Notes: generated from the letters alone by a model not told the origin. Shown: positions 43,282 through 51,239, numbered from the stretch's first letter. The stretch is DNA of 64,000 nt from Chitinophagaceae bacterium (GCA_013140985.1 JABFRU010000058.1:1-64000); one strand, 5' to 3'. Numbers and translations are program-made.

Positions 43282-43845
43282 TCAGAAATTAATCGGGATG
43301 GCAACTTTTACTGCATCCCATGCAACAATAAGGTTTGAACCGGTTGTTGTTTTTTCAAATACCATTGTCAACGATTCAACAGGGCTGTCTGTTTTTTGTA
43401 CCGGCACTTCCGTTCTCACCAGATCTTTTTTTGTATCGTATTTAAAAGAACCCCATGTATCCGTTTCTTTATTTACAATGATCGTCCAGCTGGTTTCGTT
43501 GGCAATAGCATATAATGTATAACGACCGGCTTTGACCTTTTTGCCTCCGATCCTTACATTTTTATAGAACTCTATCTCAGTAGCTTCATTGGCACCAAAG
43601 CGCCAGACTTCACCATACTTTACCAACCCTCCGAAAATAGTCCTTCCCGATTTTTGCGGACGACTATAGATCACTCTTGCTACCAATGGTTCTGTTATCT
43701 TGTCCTGTATTTTCAACACAGGATAATTGCTGGGATAATAACTCATATCCATCGGCGATTTATCAACAGGAGGCAATACAGTTGATTGTGCACAGATGAT
43801 CACTGATGTACAAATGGCAAAGAGGCAAAAAATAATTTTTTTCAT
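43282..43845 (-). CDS. DUF2911 secreted protein, paralog 2
   Basis: A 187-residue protein with a signal peptide (cut near CAQS) and the same domain as its neighbour: KSPMDMSYYPSNYPVL, ARVIYSRPQKSGRTIFGGLVKYGEVWRFGANEATEIEFY, GRYTLYAIANETSWTIIVN. No lipobox Cys at the cleavage site, so it is likely free in the periplasm. Promoter-proximal member of the pair. Confidence 0.87.
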   Translation of the reverse strand: MKKIIFCLFAICTSVIICAQSTVLPPVDKSPMDMSYYPSNYPVLKIQDKITEPLVARVIYSRPQKSGRTIFGGLVKYGEVWRFGANEATEIEFYKNVRIGGKKVKAGRYTLYAIANETSWTIIVNKETDTWGSFKYDTKKDLVRTEVPVQKTDSPVESLTMVFEKTTTGSNLIVAWDAVKVAIPINF

Positions 43846-43908
43846 GTGTTACTATTATTAATTTTTATAGCTCATTTCATAGCATTTCAATGTATGTGCA
43901 AAAGTAAT

Positions 43909-44517
43909 TCATTCAGCCTTCCGGTCATTTGATACAAGCATTTCAAATTCTTTGCGGGCAAAGGGTTTCAGGTCAGCCCAAAAATGACGGTAGCAATCCT
44001 GCAATGGTTGGTAGTTTTCTTCAAATAAACGATAGGCGGTATCACTTTCTTTCAAATAAAGGGAACGCCTTACCACACCACCCAGGCTTTTTTCTGTTCC
44101 CGATTTTTCCCGGTAATTATATAGCCAGTTATGTTGTTTCATGTAAGGATACATGTGGCCGAATCTTTCGGGGAATAAGGAAACATAGTTATCCATCGTT
44201 TCATAGACCTGTTGAGAAAAATCAAAAAGCGATTGCTCCGCAAATTCATTGGCATCTGTTGCTAAAAAATGATCATACACAACATCCACAAAAGCGCCGG
44301 CATATAACCGGTAATCTGGACGAAAAATTTCTTTAGCTTGTTTTGTTGCGGCATGAGCATCTGTAAATGTATCAATGGACCGGTGAAGGGCAATTCCTTT
44401 TTGTATAGCACCGGGATAGCCGAACTTCTTTTTGCCTTTTACAAAATCACTGATCATATTGCCCACCATTATCTCAGGATGGCCAAATGAGAGATATGCA
44501 TGTGCGAGGAAATTCAT
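43909..44517 (-). CDS. acpH: Acyl carrier protein phosphodiesterase family (AcpH/YajB)
   Basis: The start is ATG at 44517 (MNFLAHAYLSFGHPE). Family motifs: NFLAHAYLS (about 2-10), GNMISDFVKG, GIALHRSIDTFTDAH (HD-like residues, about 42-56) and FVDVVYDHFLATD (about 75-87). E. coli AcpH removes the phosphopantetheine arm from ACP; in Bacteroidota the role has not been shown. 202 residues, normal length. Separate from the sdpI gene 39 bp upstream on the same strand. Confidence 0.87.
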   Translation of the reverse strand: MNFLAHAYLSFGHPEIMVGNMISDFVKGKKKFGYPGAIQKGIALHRSIDTFTDAHAATKQAKEIFRPDYRLYAGAFVDVVYDHFLATDANEFAEQSLFDFSQQVYETMDNYVSLFPERFGHMYPYMKQHNWLYNYREKSGTEKSLGGVVRRSLYLKESDTAYRLFEENYQPLQDCYRHFWADLKPFARKEFEMLVSNDRKAE

Positions 44518-44556
44518 GAAGGCACAAGATACAAGGAACACCGGACAGGAAGATCG

Positions 44557-45222
44557 TCACTTACCTGCGTCCTTTTTTTGTTCTTTATACAGCCGGTAAG
44601 AATAAACAAATGGAATAACTGTCATCACAATTGTTACAGTAAAAAAAACGATGATGGCGGCGACCGGCGGAAGAAAAAGACAAATGATAGCAAGAAATAA
44701 ACCTCCGGCAAACCACAAGCGTCCGGCGAGCAAATGGGTCTTTCTCCAGTTGTCCGCATTCTCCAATGCCCATGGAACACGGAAACCTGCAAAATAATTC
44801 GGCTTAATATTGACCATATAATTGCCGATAACAGCAAACAAAAGCCCCACAGCGGCAAATAGTACACTTATAGAAAACTCAACACTTCCTTTCATACTAC
44901 TGTAAATGATGAGCAGTAAAATCGCTGACATGAAAACAGCTAAAGCAAATGCTATACGGAGTAACCTGCTTTTATTTTCAACGGCATGTTTTTTCGGATC
45001 GATGCGATGAATATTTGTCAATAAAATATAGATAAGGATATTCAGTACGATAAGCACAGCTGCGACACCCAACAATTCCTTTTTGCTGCCATACCTGTCA
45101 GGATTACCCTGCAGATCGAAATGAACAGCGATAGTGTCCGGTAATTGTTTCCAGATAATGGCCAGGTAAGCGACAGGTGCAAAAATGACCGGCCAGAAGA
45201 TGTTTTTAAGTAATTTATCCAT
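44557..45222 (-). CDS. SdpI family immunity-like membrane protein (DUF1648)
   Basis: A 221-residue protein with six predicted transmembrane segments. The DUF1648 motif WKQLPDTIAVHFDLQGNPDRYGSK (about 25-48) is followed by the SdpI motif NYMVNIKPNYFAGFRVPWALENADNWRKTH (about 139-168). In Bacillus SdpI gives immunity to the SdpC toxin and controls SdpR. It starts 2 bp after the stop of the ArsR-type regulator. No sdpC-like toxin is nearby. Start chosen at ATG 45222. Confidence 0.88.
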   Translation of the reverse strand: MDKLLKNIFWPVIFAPVAYLAIIWKQLPDTIAVHFDLQGNPDRYGSKKELLGVAAVLIVLNILIYILLTNIHRIDPKKHAVENKSRLLRIAFALAVFMSAILLLIIYSSMKGSVEFSISVLFAAVGLLFAVIGNYMVNIKPNYFAGFRVPWALENADNWRKTHLLAGRLWFAGGLFLAIICLFLPPVAAIIVFFTVTIVMTVIPFVYSYRLYKEQKKDAGK

Positions 45223-45224
45223 GG

Positions 45225-45488
45225 CTACTTCTTTTTTGATTTGAACTGCATGAACCACTTCAATATCTCATCTACAACAGTTGTATTTAGTGAATAGTAA
45301 ACATATTGTCCTTCCTTCTCTGATATAACCAGTTTGGCTTGCTTCAGGATATCGAGATGATGGGAAATGCTGGGAAAGGAAATATTGAAACGGTCAACGA
45401 TTTCCCCGGCAGTCATATCTTTTTCCTGCAACAGGCTAAGAATTTCACGACGGGTAGGATCATTCAGCGCTTTAAAAACAGAATTCAT
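45225..45488 (-). CDS. ArsR/SdpR-type transcriptional regulator
   Basis: An 87-residue winged-helix repressor starting at ATG 45488 (MNSVFKALNDPTRREILSLL). The recognition region is DRFNISFPSISHHLDILKQAKLV (about 33-55), and the wing YVYYSLN. No Cys metal site, as in SdpR. It is the first gene of a two-gene operon with the SdpI-like protein; a 9-bp perfect palindrome sits just upstream and is the probable autoregulatory operator. Confidence 0.9.
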   Translation of the reverse strand: MNSVFKALNDPTRREILSLLQEKDMTAGEIVDRFNISFPSISHHLDILKQAKLVISEKEGQYVYYSLNTTVVDEILKWFMQFKSKKK

Positions 45489-45503
45489 GCAACTTGTAAT
45501 TAC

Positions 45504-45527
45504 ATATTTAGACAAATATCTAAATAT
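45504..45527. promoter_or_regulatory. Probable SdpR operator palindrome
   Basis: ATATTTAGA-CAAATA-TCTAAATAT, a perfect 9-bp inverted repeat with a 6-bp spacer, 15 bp upstream of the regulator's ATG. ArsR-family operators typically look like this, AT-rich and overlapping the promoter. Confidence 0.7.
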
Positions 45528-45673
45528 TTTACCGGTAAAAAAAATATTTCTTTTTGTTTTTATTAATTCGGCCAAAGTGAGCTGATAAACGGCATTTAAA
45601 AATGCCCGGCGGTTTGCATTGGATAGCATCTGTTAACTGCTGTTAACACTCACTTCCATTAATCACAATTGGC

Positions 45674-45704
45674 TTGACCCCGGCTGTAACACGGGATACA
45701 TTTG
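45674..45704 (+). promoter_or_regulatory. Promoter TTG-N20-TACATTTG for PepSY-like gene 1
   Basis: TTG at 45674-45676 and TACATTTG at 45697-45704 are 20 bp apart, a full match to the Bacteroidota promoter. The leader is about 55 nt. Confidence 0.7.
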
Positions 45705-45767
45705 TATCGTTATACTATCAATAATGACAAACCAATTGAATTAATAAACTTTAAATAAACCAACAGT

Positions 45768-46205
45768 ATGAAAAAGATGATCTTAAGCCTCGCAATCGCT
45801 TTTACCACACTCAGTGCCTTTGCGGGAGAGGAAAATGTAAACCAGAAAGTCCTGAATGCTTTTAGAAACGAATTTACAAATGCCAGCCAGGTAGAGTGGA
45901 CCGTTAGCGATGATTATTATAAAGCATCATTTATCTATAATGATAATTATGTATTCGCTTATTATAATACAGACGGCGAATTGCTTGGTATGACCCGGTA
46001 TATCAGCACAACAGATCTGCCGATACACCTGCAGATGAACCTGAAGAAAAAGTACAACAGTTATTGGGTGAGTGATCTTTTTGAAGTAGCGAAGAATGAT
46101 GTCACTTCTTATTATATCACTGTTGAGAATGCCGACACAAGGATCGTATTGAAATCAACAGGCGGTAGTGAGTGGAGTGTATTTAAAACAGCAAAGAAAG
46201 CATAA
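45768..46205 (+). CDS. Secreted PepSY-like protein 1
   Basis: A 145-residue exported protein: signal peptide cut near AFAG, then one PepSY-like/BLIP-type unit: VLNAFRNEFTNASQVEWTVSDDYYKASFIYNDNYVFAYYNTDGELLG, where the F-x-NA-x-x-V-x-W and Y-x-A-x-F features are typical of Bacteroidota PepSY-like proteins. The next gene is a paralog with the same signal/domain order. Periplasmic role unknown. Confidence 0.82.
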   Translation: MKKMILSLAIAFTTLSAFAGEENVNQKVLNAFRNEFTNASQVEWTVSDDYYKASFIYNDNYVFAYYNTDGELLGMTRYISTTDLPIHLQMNLKKKYNSYWVSDLFEVAKNDVTSYYITVENADTRIVLKSTGGSEWSVFKTAKKA

Positions 46206-46233
46206 CAATAGTTTTGGTGTGTGGTAAAACAAG

Positions 46234-46268
46234 CCCCGATCTCGCCCCAGGCGAGGCGGGGTTTTGTG
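46234..46268 (+). terminator. Rho-independent terminator
   Basis: Stem CCCCG-AT-CTCGCC with GGCGAG-GCGGGG (46234-46261), followed by TTTTGTGTTT. It ends PepSY-like gene 1. Confidence 0.75.
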
Positions 46269-46430
46269 TTTCAAAGGAGGTTTAAGATGTTTCAAAGGCT
46301 TATCCTGCTATCCTGGAGAGTAATAGTATAATGAGACCGCTGGCCTCTTAAACTTTTTGAGCCTCTTGAACTTCTAAAACCTTCCTCTTCGTTAAGTCCT
46401 TTAACATCCGCTTCCGCCCCTCACAAACCG
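46269..46430. other. Intergenic stretch with no gene
   Basis: This lies between the terminator of PepSY gene 1 and the promoter of gene 2. It holds only word repeats such as CCTCTTAAAC and CCTCTTGAAC (about 46345-46371); no ORF or clear hairpin is supported. Confidence 0.5.
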
Positions 46431-46462
46431 TTTGACGAAGTCTTTCGTAGTAAATACATTTG
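46431..46462 (+). promoter_or_regulatory. Promoter TTTG-N20-TACATTTG for PepSY-like gene 2
   Basis: TTTG at 46431-46434 and TACATTTG at 46455-46462, spacing 20 bp, the same -7 word and spacing as the promoter of PepSY-like gene 1. Confidence 0.75.
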
Positions 46463-46503
46463 AAATGTATTAAACAATCATTTCAATGTTTAAAACTAAA
46501 GCC

Positions 46504-46944
46504 ATGAAAAAGATTTTTTTATCACTGTCATTGATAATGACAGTAGCAACAGCATCATTTGCGAATGATGCCCGGGACCCTGATCCGGAAGTAAAAGAAG
46601 TTTTCAAAAAAGAATTTCCCGGTGCACAAAGTGTAGTGTGGAGTGAGCAGGATGGTTTCTATAAAGCCACCTTCATACTGGCCAATCACCGCACCATTGC
46701 TTATTTCGACCGGTATTATGAGCTGGTGGGTTGTGTCCGTGATATTTTTTACGATCAGTTGCCGATCACTGTAATGAAAGCGATAGACAAAAAGTTTCCG
46801 ACCGCTTCTTTTTCGGAAGTAAGAGAGATCACTAATGATGACGGAACTTCTTATTTGCTGAAGATAGAAGAGGGCTCTAAAAAATATAAAGTAAAGGTCA
46901 CTTCGGAAGGAAGCTTTACGGAAATAACCAAAGTAAATAAATAA
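46504..46944 (+). CDS. Secreted PepSY-like protein 2
   Basis: A 146-residue exported protein starting at ATG 46504 (MKKIFLSLSL), signal peptide cut near SFAN. The domain reads VKEVFKKEFPGAQSVVWSEQDGFYKATFILANHRTIAYFDRYYELVG and then a second half with KFPTASFSEVREITNDDGTSYLLKI, i.e. the same fold as its neighbour. The two are divergent duplicates with separate but similar promoters. Confidence 0.85.
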   Translation: MKKIFLSLSLIMTVATASFANDARDPDPEVKEVFKKEFPGAQSVVWSEQDGFYKATFILANHRTIAYFDRYYELVGCVRDIFYDQLPITVMKAIDKKFPTASFSEVREITNDDGTSYLLKIEEGSKKYKVKVTSEGSFTEITKVNK

Positions 46945-46980
46945 GCAGTCCGTTCCCGATAGCCATCAGGATGACCCGGT

Positions 46981-47020
46981 CAAAGCTTTGCATTGCTTTT
47001 AGCAGCGCAAGGCTTTTTAT
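46981..47020 (+). terminator. Terminator-like hairpin after PepSY-like gene 2
   Basis: AAAGCTTTGC pairs with GCGCAAGGCTTT across an AT-rich loop, followed by TTATTTAT. A moderate-quality rho-independent terminator just before the next promoter. Confidence 0.5.
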
Positions 47021-47033
47021 TTATACAATCATG

Positions 47034-47041
47034 TATTTTTG
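47034..47041 (+). promoter_or_regulatory. -7 box TATTTTTG for the DHS-like gene
   Basis: Matches TAnnTTTG. The leader of about 70 nt carries a CTCCGA...TCGGAG hairpin (47060-47079). Confidence 0.5.
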
Positions 47042-47111
47042 CGGCTCTTTCGCAAAGTCCTCCGACGCTTCGATCGGAGTCAGAAGGCGGTAACCTTTAA
47101 AAAATTTAAAA

Positions 47112-48086
47112 ATGAACAAAGGACCCGTTTCCAAATTTATCGAACATCATTACCGCCACTTTAATGCAGCCGCATTGATGGATGCCGCCAAAGGTTATGA
47201 AACACATTTGAATGAGGGTGGGAAGATGATGATCACTTTAGCAGGAGCCATGAGTACCGGTGAATTGGGTATCTCATTGGCAGAAATGATCCGCCAGGGA
47301 AAAGTGGATATCATCAGTTGTACCGGCGCCAATTTGGAAGAAGATGTAATGAACCTTGTTGCCCATTCTCATTACAAAAGGATCCCCAATTACAGAGATC
47401 TTACACCGAAAGAAGAATGGGATCTACTGGAAAATCATTACAACAGGGTTACTGATACCTGCATCCCCGAAGAAGAAGCATTCCGCCGTTTGCAAAAACA
47501 CCTGGTGAAACAATGGAAGGATGCCGAAGCAAAAGGAGAAAGATATTTTCCTCATGAGTTTTTATATAAAACAGTATTGAGCGGCGATCTGCAACAGTAT
47601 TATGAAATTGATCCGAAAGACAGCTGGATCGTAGCGGCTGCTGAAAAAAATATTCCTATCGTTGTACCCGGTTGGGAAGACAGTACTACCGGAAATATTT
47701 TTGCCAGCTATTGCATCAAAGGGGAATTAAAAGCATCTACTGTAAAAAACGGGATTGAATACATGGTGTGGCTGGCGGATTGGTATAAGAATAATTGCAG
47801 CGGAAAAGGTGTTGGCTTTTTTCAAATAGGGGGTGGTATTGCCGGCGATTTCCCGATCTGCGTGGTGCCGATGATGTACCAGGATCTTGAAATGCATGAT
47901 GTGCCTTTCTGGAGTTATTTCTGCCAGATCAGTGACTCAACAACTTCTTATGGTTCTTATTCCGGCGCTGTGCCCAATGAAAAGATCACATGGGGTAAGC
48001 TGGATATCAACACACCAAAATTCATTGTAGAAAGCGATGCAACAATTGTTGCTCCATTGATATTTGCCTGGATATTGGGCTGGTAA
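47112..48086 (+). CDS. Deoxyhypusine synthase-like protein
   Basis: A 324-residue NAD-dependent enzyme of the deoxyhypusine synthase (DHS) family. Seen: MITLAGAMSTGELGISLAEMI (about 40-60), DIISCTGANLEEDVMNLVAHSHY, IPIVVPGWEDSTTGNIFASY, and the catalytic-lysine motif ITWGKLD with Lys near 296, matching Lys329 of human DHS. Bacteria lack eIF5A, so this paralog probably acts on a polyamine or another acceptor (for example homospermidine-type synthesis); I infer this. Convergent with a small membrane protein gene, with a shared terminator between. Confidence 0.9.
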   Translation: MNKGPVSKFIEHHYRHFNAAALMDAAKGYETHLNEGGKMMITLAGAMSTGELGISLAEMIRQGKVDIISCTGANLEEDVMNLVAHSHYKRIPNYRDLTPKEEWDLLENHYNRVTDTCIPEEEAFRRLQKHLVKQWKDAEAKGERYFPHEFLYKTVLSGDLQQYYEIDPKDSWIVAAAEKNIPIVVPGWEDSTTGNIFASYCIKGELKASTVKNGIEYMVWLADWYKNNCSGKGVGFFQIGGGIAGDFPICVVPMMYQDLEMHDVPFWSYFCQISDSTTSYGSYSGAVPNEKITWGKLDINTPKFIVESDATIVAPLIFAWILGW

Positions 48087-48107
48087 ATTTTTCAGTAAAA
48101 AAGAATT

Positions 48108-48137
48108 AAAATAGCTGAACTCATGTTCAGCTATTTT
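48108..48137. terminator. Bidirectional terminator
   Basis: A perfect stem AAAATAGCTGAAC-TCAT-GTTCAGCTATTTT between convergent genes. The right arm includes the stop codon of the downstream minus-strand gene. Confidence 0.85.
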
Positions 48138-48595
48138 CTATTAAGGTCCTCCCAGGCTTTGGCCGGCTTTAATGCGCTTATAAGATTGACAAGAATGATG
48201 ATCCTTACAATAATACCTCCCGTAATAGCTTTCGTTTTATCTTCCGATAATAAAACGGCTAAGACCCATAAAAGAACAAATAAAATGATGCCGGCAACAA
48301 TTGCAGTATAAGGTCTTGTTTTTGTCCAAAATGCAAGTGCAATAAAAGAACCGATTTCAGCCACTACTATTGCTATATATGACGGAGGCAGTAAGGATAG
48401 CGGAATGCCGGCACGGCCAATGGCAATGGCTTCCCATACCAGGAATAATCCGGCAGTGATGAATAAGGCATTTCTTGCTTTTCTGATTCCTGTCTCATGG
48501 CCTTCTCTTTCCAATTGCTTCACACCTTCATAGTAGTCTGAGATTACATCTTCAGGTGGCTTTTGCTGTTCTTCAGGCTTTTGTTCCTCTTGCAT
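48131..48595 (-). CDS. Membrane protein of unknown function (four TM segments)
   Basis: A 154-residue protein starting at ATG 48595 (MQEEQKPEEQQKPPED). The N-terminal about 45 residues are charged and cytosolic (YYEGVKQLEREGHETGIRKAR), followed by four transmembrane helices. No catalytic motifs are visible. The 3' end overlaps the shared terminator. A weak TATCTTAA box lies at about 48619. Confidence 0.65.
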   Translation of the reverse strand: MQEEQKPEEQQKPPEDVISDYYEGVKQLEREGHETGIRKARNALFITAGLFLVWEAIAIGRAGIPLSLLPPSYIAIVVAEIGSFIALAFWTKTRPYTAIVAGIILFVLLWVLAVLLSEDKTKAITGGIIVRIIILVNLISALKPAKAWEDLNRK

Positions 48596-48628
48596 GATCA
48601 AAATTTTCTTTAAGATAATAAAAAAAAG

Positions 48629-48659
48629 AATCCCGCCTCGTTTGTAGCGAGACGGGATT
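48629..48659 (-). terminator. Rho-independent terminator downstream of the M28 gene
   Basis: Stem AATCCCG-C-CTCG with CGAG-A-CGGGATT, loop TTTGTAG; on the minus strand followed by CTTTTTTTTATT. It lies 274 bp after the M28 peptidase stop, so the transcript would include the region 48660-48932. Confidence 0.75.
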
Positions 48660-48932
48660 TGTTTTATAAGGAAAGGTATGGATAATTGTTTTCAGAGAGT
48701 TAGAACCCCGACATCAATGACTTCAGTACTAACAACGCAAAATAGACTATGCCGGTTGCCGGGGGTTTAATGAGCATAAAAAAACCTTACGGTCCGGGAA
48801 AGTTTTTCGTAGTGTTTCAGTTTGAAATTTGAGTTGATAGTATGGCCACAGAGGTTCATAGAGATATTGAGAACCACAGAGTAATTCTCTCTGCGTAACT
48901 CTTATCCTCTGCGGCTCTCTGTGGGCTAATTT
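48660..48932. other. Gap with an inverted repeat and a 25-codon ORF
   Basis: Contains the inverted repeat 48844-48926 and, on the minus strand, a 25-codon hydrophobic ORF (ATG 48777 to TAA 48700). No other gene is seen. Being upstream of the terminator, it could be the 3' UTR of the M28 peptidase mRNA or a separate small transcript. Confidence 0.35.
48844..48926. repeat. Inverted repeat with GCCACAGAG/CTCTGTGGGC arms
   Basis: The left arm (48844-48881) has GCCACAGAGGTTCATAGAG and GAACCACAGAG. The right arm (48886-48926) has CTCTCTGCGTAACTC, CCTCTGCGG and CTCTCTGTGGGC. The same word recurs twice per arm. It ends at the M28 peptidase stop. Confidence 0.65.
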
Positions 48933-50531
48933 TCAGAAACCCCTTGCAGGCACATCGAGTTTCATATCCCGCTTTACCATTTTATCCCTGTTGGCCATTT
49001 CCCAGCCGGTATAAAATACCAATTGTGCCCGGCGGGCATAGAGCTCATAGTTGATCTTGTCGGGTGTGTCTGTAGGACGATGATAATCTCTATGCACCCC
49101 ATCAAAATAAAAAATGATAGGAACACCTTTCTGTGCAAAATTGTAATGATCGCTGCGGTAATAAAAGCGGTTTGGGTCTTTCGGATCATTGTAGCGGTAA
49201 TCCAATTTGAGATTGATAAATTGATTATTGGCCAATTCGCTTATGGGCCGCAGGTCAGTGCTTAATTTATCGTCACCAATAACATATACATAATTCAATG
49301 AATCGGCATATTCCGCTTTTACAGAATCTTTACCTTTTGTATAATCAGAACCAATGCGGCCGATCATATCAATATTCAGGTTCACTGTGGTTTTTTCCAA
49401 TGGGAACAAAGGATTGGAAGTATAAAATTCACTGCCCCACAATCCCATCTCTTCCCCGCTTACCGTCATAAAAAGGATACTGCGTCTTGGACCATTGCCT
49501 GCTTTTTTTGCTGCAGCAAATGCTTCTGCAATTTCCATAACAGCACAAGTGCCGCTGCCATCATCATCAGCGCCATAATAGATCACCGTATCTCTTTTAC
49601 CCAAATGATCCATGTGGGCAGTGATGACAACATATTCATCTTTAAGGTCAGTGCCCGGTAAAATACCTACTACATTGCTGGTTGTTGCTTTGAATTTTTT
49701 TATTGCACAACTCATAGCAATATTTTTTGCAAACACCTGCGGAACTAATGATTGGTTAGCTTTTGCTTTTGACCTGATATCAGTCAATGCATCTAAGCCA
49801 ACTATAGCCATGGCAACGGAATCTGAAATATTGAACTGGTTGATGGCCGGTCTTTCCGATGCCGCCCTGAAATCAGGATACAAAGGCCCTCTTGTGATCT
49901 TCCTGTTGGGATCATATTTTGGAAAAGTATTTTGAAGCAATAAGACAGCAGTTGCACCATACTTCTGTGCAGCGTTTATTTTCCTGGAAGTGCCACTACT
50001 CCATGGTGATCTTCTCGAAGTACCTGTAACAGCATAGGCTGTATCATTTATTTTAGGCTCACCTTCTACTATCAAAACGATCTTTCCTTTTACATCCGTT
50101 TCTTTATAGTCGCTGTAAGCAGGATCATCAATACCATACCCCATAAAAACGATCTCATTTCCTTTCAGTGATTGATTGATCGCCGACCTTATATTCGGAT
50201 TGAAATGACGGCCAACAAAAAAATTCATATCATCTATAACAATACCCGCTTCCTCCAGTGAATCCTGCACCAAAGGATAATGATATTGATAACTGTCTTT
50301 ATTACCGGGTAACAATCCAATACTTTTAAATTGCTTTTCAATATAAGCCGCTGCTCTTTCCAATCCCGGTGTGCCGGTGCCACGGCCTTCCATTTCTTTT
50401 CCGGCAATGATGTACAAATGCTTTTTCAGGTCGTCAACAGTGATTGTTTTGCCAAATTGTTCCGGCGATGTTTTTTGTGCTGCTGCTCCCACAGCTAGCA
50501 ACAAGAACAATGCTCCTATTATTTTTTTCAT
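48933..50531 (-). CDS. M28 family metallopeptidase
   Basis: A secreted zinc aminopeptidase with a PA (protease-associated) domain inserted. The start is ATG at 50531 (MKKIIGALFLLLAV, signal peptide cut near AAAQ); the 33 upstream codons overlap an inverted repeat. The five metal ligands are seen: TAHMDHLG, YYGADDDGSG, SGEEMGL, NIDMIGR and YYRSDHYNF, all in the second half (about 320-490). The PA-like part (about 110-260) has KGNEIVFMGYGI. 532 residues, normal for the family. Confidence 0.93.
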   Translation of the reverse strand: MKKIIGALFLLLAVGAAAQKTSPEQFGKTITVDDLKKHLYIIAGKEMEGRGTGTPGLERAAAYIEKQFKSIGLLPGNKDSYQYHYPLVQDSLEEAGIVIDDMNFFVGRHFNPNIRSAINQSLKGNEIVFMGYGIDDPAYSDYKETDVKGKIVLIVEGEPKINDTAYAVTGTSRRSPWSSGTSRKINAAQKYGATAVLLLQNTFPKYDPNRKITRGPLYPDFRAASERPAINQFNISDSVAMAIVGLDALTDIRSKAKANQSLVPQVFAKNIAMSCAIKKFKATTSNVVGILPGTDLKDEYVVITAHMDHLGKRDTVIYYGADDDGSGTCAVMEIAEAFAAAKKAGNGPRRSILFMTVSGEEMGLWGSEFYTSNPLFPLEKTTVNLNIDMIGRIGSDYTKGKDSVKAEYADSLNYVYVIGDDKLSTDLRPISELANNQFINLKLDYRYNDPKDPNRFYYRSDHYNFAQKGVPIIFYFDGVHRDYHRPTDTPDKINYELYARRAQLVFYTGWEMANRDKMVKRDMKLDVPARGF

Positions 50532-50548
50532 GAAAGGGGATTTGTTTA

Positions 50549-50685
50549 TATGTGAAAATATGAAAATGTGGAGATGTGGAAATACGGAAATACGTGAATG
50601 GTCTTTACCTGTATTAATAAGACGTTTCACACAGGAGATATTATCACTTTCATATTCTCACATTTCCATACTTTCTCATTTGCAT
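50549..50685. repeat. Arm-repetitive inverted repeat between rpiB and the M28 gene
   Basis: The left arm (50549-50595) contains ATATGTGAAAATATGAAAATG and GTGGAGATGTGGAAATAC. The right arm (50645-50685) contains CACTTTCATATTCTCACATT and TCCATACTTTCTCAT. It touches the rpiB stop codon (50685) and lies upstream of the M28 start on the same strand. Confidence 0.65.
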
Positions 50686-51140
50686 TAAGCGCAGGCTATC
50701 TTTTCTACTCTGCGGCTATGACGGCCACCTTCAAAATCAGTGGTCATAAAAATACCGACCATTTTTTCTGCATCGCCTTCCCGCACAAAACGGGCAGGAA
50801 TGCAAATGATATTGGCATTGTTATGTTCTCTTGCCAGTTGCGCCAGTTCTTCGCCCCAGCAAATAGCCGCCCGGATGCCCTGGTGTTTATTCGCAGTGAT
50901 AGCTACACCATTGGCGCTGCCGCAAATTAAAATACCAAAAGCCGCTTTGCCATTTTCTACAGCGGATGCAACAGGATGGGCATAGTCAGGATAATCAACA
51001 GAGTCTTTACTATGTGTGCCAAAATCTTCAAAGGCCAAACCCTTTCCTTCCAAAAAAGAGATCAGGTCTTCTTTGTAATCAAATCCTGCATGATCGCTGC
51101 CGATGGCAATGGGTTTATGAAGATCAAATGGAGAATGCAT
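50685..51140 (-). CDS. rpiB: Ribose-5-phosphate isomerase B
   Basis: Interconverts ribose-5-P and ribulose-5-P in the pentose phosphate pathway. The 151-residue protein has the RpiB markers: IAIGSDHAGFDYKEDL (about 10-25), DYPDYAHPVASAV, LICGSANGVAITANKHQGIRAAICW (about 71-95) with Cys and the anion-binding loop, and NIICIPARFV. The promoter TACCTTTG is about 45 nt upstream. Full length. Confidence 0.95.
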   Translation of the reverse strand: MHSPFDLHKPIAIGSDHAGFDYKEDLISFLEGKGLAFEDFGTHSKDSVDYPDYAHPVASAVENGKAAFGILICGSANGVAITANKHQGIRAAICWGEELAQLAREHNNANIICIPARFVREGDAEKMVGIFMTTDFEGGRHSRRVEKIACA

Positions 51141-51147
51141 GAGGAAA

Positions 51148-51236
51148 GTTTTAGGTTATAAGTTTTAAGTTATAAGGGAGCAACTCAAAGGTACAGAACT
51201 CTGAACTTAGAACTTATTACCCGTGACTTACAACTG
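51148..51236. repeat. Arm-repetitive inverted repeat upstream of rpiB
   Basis: The left arm (51148-51178) contains TTTTAGGTTATAAGTTTTAAGTTATAAG. The right arm (51200-51236) contains TCTGAACTTAGAACTTATTA and GTGACTTACAACT. The rpiB -7 box TACCTTTG (51193-51186, minus) lies in the spacer, so the arms flank the promoter. It ends at the tatC stop. Confidence 0.65.
51186..51193 (-). promoter_or_regulatory. -7 box TACCTTTG for rpiB
   Basis: An exact TAnnTTTG on the minus strand between the arms of the inverted repeat; leader about 45 nt. Confidence 0.6.
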
Positions 51237-51239
51237 CTA

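Noticed and set aside
50532-50630. 33-codon N-terminal extension of the M28 peptidase
   Set aside because: The extension is translated from the inverted repeat 50549-50685, and the ATG at 50531 gives a proper signal peptide.
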